Positions 6,989 through 9,656 of a stretch of DNA of 9,656 nt are shown one piece after another; the first letter of the stretch is position 1, and each line of letters begins with the position of its first letter. The translations under genes and the position numbers were made by a program. The stretch comes from Propionibacteriaceae bacterium (GTDB lineage: Bacteria > Actinomycetota > Actinomycetes > Propionibacteriales > Propionibacteriaceae). The stretch covers positions 1-9,656 of the forward strand of contig JAUNUL010000089.1 of NCBI GenBank assembly GCA_030538175.1, in the 5' to 3' direction. The notes beneath the pieces are model-generated. The model was not told the origin of the DNA. It was given only the letters and a program-made list of their open reading frames with translations, and did not search any database.

Positions 6989-7031
6989 GCACCCGCTGAC
7001 CTGCTTGTGGTGCAGTGCCGGCACCCGCTGA
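6989..7031. repeat. Pair of 11-bp direct repeats upstream of the pheS promoter
   Basis: GCACCCGCTGA occurs at 6989-6999 and again at 7021-7031, 32 bp apart start to start, about three helical turns. They lie in the divergent spacer between the transporter and pheS, just upstream of the candidate -35. The second copy overlaps the 10-bp palindrome GTGCCGGCAC (7015-7024). Another palindrome, CTGTGCACAG, lies at 6957-6966. These could be regulator sites, but short GC-rich repeats arise by chance and no known operator is recognised. Confidence 0.3.
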
Positions 7032-7044
7032 AGCCTGGAACCCG

Positions 7045-7074
7045 TTCGCGGTCGGTCGTGGTTCTTCCTAGACT
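7045..7074 (+). promoter_or_regulatory. Candidate pheST promoter
   Basis: TAGACT at 7069-7074 is a good actinobacterial -10 element. TTCGCG at 7045-7050, 18 nt upstream, is a poor but possible -35. Transcription would start near 7081 and give a leader of about 53 nt before ATG 7134. No T-box specifier structure or Phe-rich leader peptide is apparent in that short leader. Confidence 0.45.
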
Positions 7075-7122
7075 GACCCCTGCTTCACGACTGCCCAGTG
7101 ACGGGCCGTCGCCGCACGACGC

Positions 7123-7130
7123 GAGGGGAG
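7123..7130 (+). promoter_or_regulatory. Ribosome binding site fixing the pheS start
   Basis: GAGGGGAG ends 3 nt before ATG 7134, with its GAGGGG core ending 5 nt before. It favours this ATG over the in-frame GTG at 7098, which would add 12 arginine-rich residues and has no purine run before it. Confidence 0.7.
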
Positions 7131-7133
7131 CCC

Positions 7134-8228
7134 ATGTCCGGGCCGAATAAGAGTTATGACCCAGTCCAGGTCACGCCGCTGAACGCCGAGGAGGTGGACC
7201 GGATGGTCGATGAGGCCATCCGCGCCTTTGCCGAGGCCACCACCGTGGCGGAGCTCAAGGAGGCCCGCATCGCCCACACCGGTGAGCGCTCACCGCTCGC
7301 CCTGGCGAACCGCGAGATCGGTGCGCTGCCGCCGGCGGCCCGCAAGGAGACCGGTGCGCGGGTCGGCAAGGCCCGGGGTCGGGTCAACCAAGCGCTCAAG
7401 GAGCGCGACGCAGAGATCTCCGCCGCCGAACTCGAGCGGCGTCTGGCCACCGAGACTGTCGACGTGACCCTGCCGGCCGAGCTGACGCCCAAGGGCGCGA
7501 TCCACCCCATCACCGGGATGCTCGACCTGGTCTCCGACATCTTCGTCGCGATGGGCTGGGAAATCGCCGAGGGCCCGGAGCTCGAGGCGGAATGGCTCAA
7601 CTTCGATGCCCTCAACTTCCCCCCGGACCACCCCGCGCGCTATCTCGCGGACACCCTGTTTGTGGAGCCGGTCGAGAACCATCTGGTGATGCGTACGCAC
7701 ACCTCACCCGTGCAGGCCCGCACCCTCATCGAACGTGACCTGCCGGTCTATATTGCCTGCCCCGGCAAGGTCTTCCGCGCCGACGAATTCGACGCGACGC
7801 ACCTGCCGGTCTTCCACCAGGTCGAGGGCCTCGTCGTCGACAAGGGCATCTCGATGGCGCACCTCAAGGGCACCCTCGACCACCTCGCGAGCGAGCTGTT
7901 CGGCGGGGTGACCACCCGGTTCCGGCCACACTTCTTCCCGTTCACCGAGCCGAGCGCCGAGGTGGACCTGCAGTGCTTCATCTGCCGTGGCGAGGATGCC
8001 GACTGCCGCACGTGTGGCGGCAACGGCTGGATCGAATGGGGTGGCTGCGGTGTGGTCAACCCGCGCGTGCTCATCGCCTGCGGGATCGACCCCGACGTCT
8101 ATTCCGGGTTCGCGTTCGGCATGGGCATCGACCGTGGCGTGATGTTCCGCAATGGCGCCACCGACCTGCGTGACATGGTCGAAGGTGACGTCCGCTTCTC
8201 CCGTTCCCTGTCCGGCATCGCGCGCTGA
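7134..8228 (+). CDS. pheS: Phenylalanyl-tRNA synthetase, alpha subunit
   Basis: Catalytic subunit of the heterotetrameric class II enzyme that charges tRNA-Phe with phenylalanine in the cytoplasm. It has 364 residues, normal for the family. An N-terminal helical arm (about 15-105, charged and coiled-coil-like) precedes the class II core. Motif 1 begins around HPITGMLDLV (124-133). RTHTSPVQ (187-194) follows. Motif 2 covers FRADEFDATHLPVFHQVEG (214-232). Motif 3 is GFAFGMGIDRGVMF (325-338) with the conserved Arg334. Between motifs 2 and 3 lies a CxxC...CxxC group (Cys281, 284, 291, 294) followed by GNGW, a common feature of bacterial PheS. The stop lies 21 nt before pheT, so the two are one operon, probably driven by the promoter near 7045-7074. 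In many Actinobacteria the methyltransferase gene sits directly upstream; here it is more than 6 kb away. All key motifs are intact. Confidence 0.97.
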   Translation: MSGPNKSYDPVQVTPLNAEEVDRMVDEAIRAFAEATTVAELKEARIAHTGERSPLALANREIGALPPAARKETGARVGKARGRVNQALKERDAEISAAELERRLATETVDVTLPAELTPKGAIHPITGMLDLVSDIFVAMGWEIAEGPELEAEWLNFDALNFPPDHPARYLADTLFVEPVENHLVMRTHTSPVQARTLIERDLPVYIACPGKVFRADEFDATHLPVFHQVEGLVVDKGISMAHLKGTLDHLASELFGGVTTRFRPHFFPFTEPSAEVDLQCFICRGEDADCRTCGGNGWIEWGGCGVVNPRVLIACGIDPDVYSGFAFGMGIDRGVMFRNGATDLRDMVEGDVRFSRSLSGIAR

Positions 8229-8249
8229 CGCGGCCCACGAAGGATTGTC

Positions 8250-9656
8250 ATGAAAGCCCCTTTGTCCTGGCTGCGTGAGTACGCAGCAATTCCCGCAGAC
8301 GCCTCCATCGCGGATATCACCGACGCGTTCGTCCGCGCCGGGGTCGAGGTCGATGCCGTGCAGGCCGGCACCGAGGTGACCGGCCCGGTTGTCGTCGGCC
8401 GCGTGCGGTCGGTGTCACCGGAACAGCAGAAGAACGGCAAAACGATCAACTGGTGTTCGGTTGATGTCGGCCCGGAGCACAATGTCGATGGCGACGGTCC
8501 CGACGGTGCACCGGGACGTGGGATCGTCTGCGGTGCCCACAACTTCACCGTCGGCGATCACGTGGTGGTCGCCCTGCCGGGTTCGGTTCTGACCGGTGGG
8601 TTCGCGATCTCCTCGCGCAAGACGTATGGCCACGTTTCCGACGGCATGATCTGCTCCGCGACCGAGCTCGGCCTCCCCGATGACGGCTCCGACGGCATCA
8701 TCGTGCTCGGCGACGCCCCCGAGGTGGGCCAGCCGGCCATGCCGTTGCTCGGCGCCGACGAGGTGATCTTCGAACTCGAGGTCACTCCCGACATGCCGCA
8801 CTGCCTGTCGATCCGCGGGCTCGCCCGTGAGCTGGCCCAGGCGATGCAGGTGCCGTTCACCGACCCCGTCACCGAGGACCGCGAGCCCGTGGACGGGACG
8901 GTTGCCGTGCGTCTCGATGATCCCCGCGGCACCCGGTTCGTCGCTGCCCGCGTGACCGGATTCGATCCCTCCCAGCCGTCCCCGGACTGGCTGAAGCGTC
9001 GGGTCGTTGCGGCCGGTGTGCGTTCCATTTCGCTGTCGGTCGACATCACCAACTTCGTGATGATCGAGCTCGGCCAGCCGCTGCACGGCTATGACGGGGC
9101 CACGCTGCAGGGCCCGATCGTCGTCCGCGCGGCTGAAGCAGGGGAGAAGCTCACGACCCTCGATGACCAGGTCCGCACACTCACTCCGGCCGACCTTGTG
9201 ATCGCCGACGATTCCGGCGCGATCGGCCTCGCGGGCGTCATGGGTGGCGCAGCGACCGAACTGTCGGAGACGACGACCGAGGTCGTCATCGAGGCCGCGG
9301 CCTTCCACCCGGCATCGATCTCTCGGACCTCGCGTGGACACAAGCTGCCGTCCGAGGCGTCCCGTCGTTTCGAGCGCGGGGTGGACCCGGGCGCGTCGTA
9401 CGCCGCCGCCATGCGCGCCGCACGGCTCCTCGCCGAGCTCGGTGGGGGCACGGTTGACCCGGCCGTCACGGTGGTCGGCGACGTTCCTGCGCCGTCGAGC
9501 ACCACCTTCGATGTCGGCCTGCCGGCCGCGACCCTGGGCATGCTCGTCGAGGCAGAGACGGTGGTCACCAGCCTCGAAGGAGGCGGCATCACCGTGGTCC
9601 GCGACGGCGACCAGCTCACCGTCACCCCGCCGACCTGGCGACCCGACCTGCGCGAC
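8250..9656 (+). CDS. pheT: Phenylalanyl-tRNA synthetase, beta subunit (3' part outside the window)
   Basis: Partner of PheS, providing tRNA binding and editing of mischarged Tyr-tRNA-Phe. The frame opens at ATG 8250 (MKAPLSWLREY, a typical PheT N-terminus) with GAAGGA ending 5 nt before it, and stays open for 469 codons to the window edge. Family proteins have about 800-850 residues, so a bit over half is present. Visible in order: the tRNA-binding OB-fold domain (about 40-150; VCGAHNF at 93-99, GMICSATELGL at 132-142), VTPDMPHCLSIRGLARE (178-194), the B3/B4 editing domain (about 210-370; ITNFVMIELGQPLHGYD at 266-282, GLAGVMGG at 326-333), and SEASRRFERGVDP (368-380). The B5 region then runs to PPTWRPDLRD at the edge. 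The PheS-like catalytic domain and anticodon-binding fold should follow downstream. No break is seen. Confidence 0.96.
   Translation, partial: MKAPLSWLREYAAIPADASIADITDAFVRAGVEVDAVQAGTEVTGPVVVGRVRSVSPEQQKNGKTINWCSVDVGPEHNVDGDGPDGAPGRGIVCGAHNFTVGDHVVVALPGSVLTGGFAISSRKTYGHVSDGMICSATELGLPDDGSDGIIVLGDAPEVGQPAMPLLGADEVIFELEVTPDMPHCLSIRGLARELAQAMQVPFTDPVTEDREPVDGTVAVRLDDPRGTRFVAARVTGFDPSQPSPDWLKRRVVAAGVRSISLSVDITNFVMIELGQPLHGYDGATLQGPIVVRAAEAGEKLTTLDDQVRTLTPADLVIADDSGAIGLAGVMGGAATELSETTTEVVIEAAAFHPASISRTSRGHKLPSEASRRFERGVDPGASYAAAMRAARLLAELGGGTVDPAVTVVGDVPAPSSTTFDVGLPAATLGMLVEAETVVTSLEGGGITVVRDGDQLTVTPPTWRPDLRD

Noticed and set aside
5938..6999. Plus-strand open frame of 353 codons opposite the transporter
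   Set aside because: The minus-strand frame gives a clear ten-helix membrane protein with an internal duplication. The plus-strand product is an Arg/His/Gln-rich low-complexity translation typical of a shadow frame.
7098..7133. Longer pheS start at GTG 7098
   Set aside because: It adds 12 Arg-rich residues not expected in PheS, and the strong GAGGGGAG site belongs to ATG 7134.
8415..9341. Minus-strand open frame of 308 codons opposite pheT
   Set aside because: pheT motifs run continuously through the same bases on the plus strand; the antisense product shows no family features.

Overview
The window is high-GC, codon-biased bacterial chromosome. Its backbone order is a TrmH/SpoU-type RNA methyltransferase followed by pheS and pheT. 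That order (rplT, methyltransferase, pheST) is a well-known actinobacterial arrangement. A 1,120-residue protein that I recognise as the pyrophosphate-dependent phosphoenolpyruvate carboxykinase (PPi-PEPCK, PEP carboxytransphosphorylase) points further to Propionibacteriaceae, because that enzyme is a hallmark of propionic acid bacteria. The taxonomic placement is an inference from gene content.

Layout. Bases 1-21 look like the last codons of an upstream gene, by synteny probably rplT. A methyltransferase follows (25-861, +), and its 5' end contains a very strong hairpin. Next come two closely spaced plus-strand genes: a 92-residue WXG100-like protein (931-1209) and a 381-residue protein (1214-2359) that joins a WXG100-like N-terminus to a class-3-lipase-type alpha/beta hydrolase. 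The latter looks like a type VII (ESX)-style secreted lipase. Convergent to it, on the minus strand, are PPi-PEPCK (2381-5743) and, upstream of that, a 10-TM YdcZ/DUF606-type DMT transporter (5935-6933). A 200-bp divergent spacer with a plausible promoter leads into pheS (7134-8228) and pheT (8250 to the window end, incomplete).

How the pieces relate. The methyltransferase and pheST are translation housekeeping genes. About 6.3 kb with four unrelated genes lies between the methyltransferase stop and pheS, two of them on the opposite strand, so pheST is transcribed independently here. PPi-PEPCK links PEP and oxaloacetate using phosphate/pyrophosphate instead of a nucleotide. The WXG pair is the most accessory-looking part: stretches of the lipase gene are near 53% G+C by hand count, against about 73% in a comparable stretch of pheT, which suggests acquisition. 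No ESX secretion machinery and no obvious immunity gene is visible.

Most noteworthy: the WXG plus WXG-lipase pair; the hairpin at 42-101, whose apex is a GUGA tetraloop containing a candidate GTG start; and a likely leaderless start for PPi-PEPCK. I saw no tRNA, rRNA, insertion sequence, CRISPR array or attachment site.
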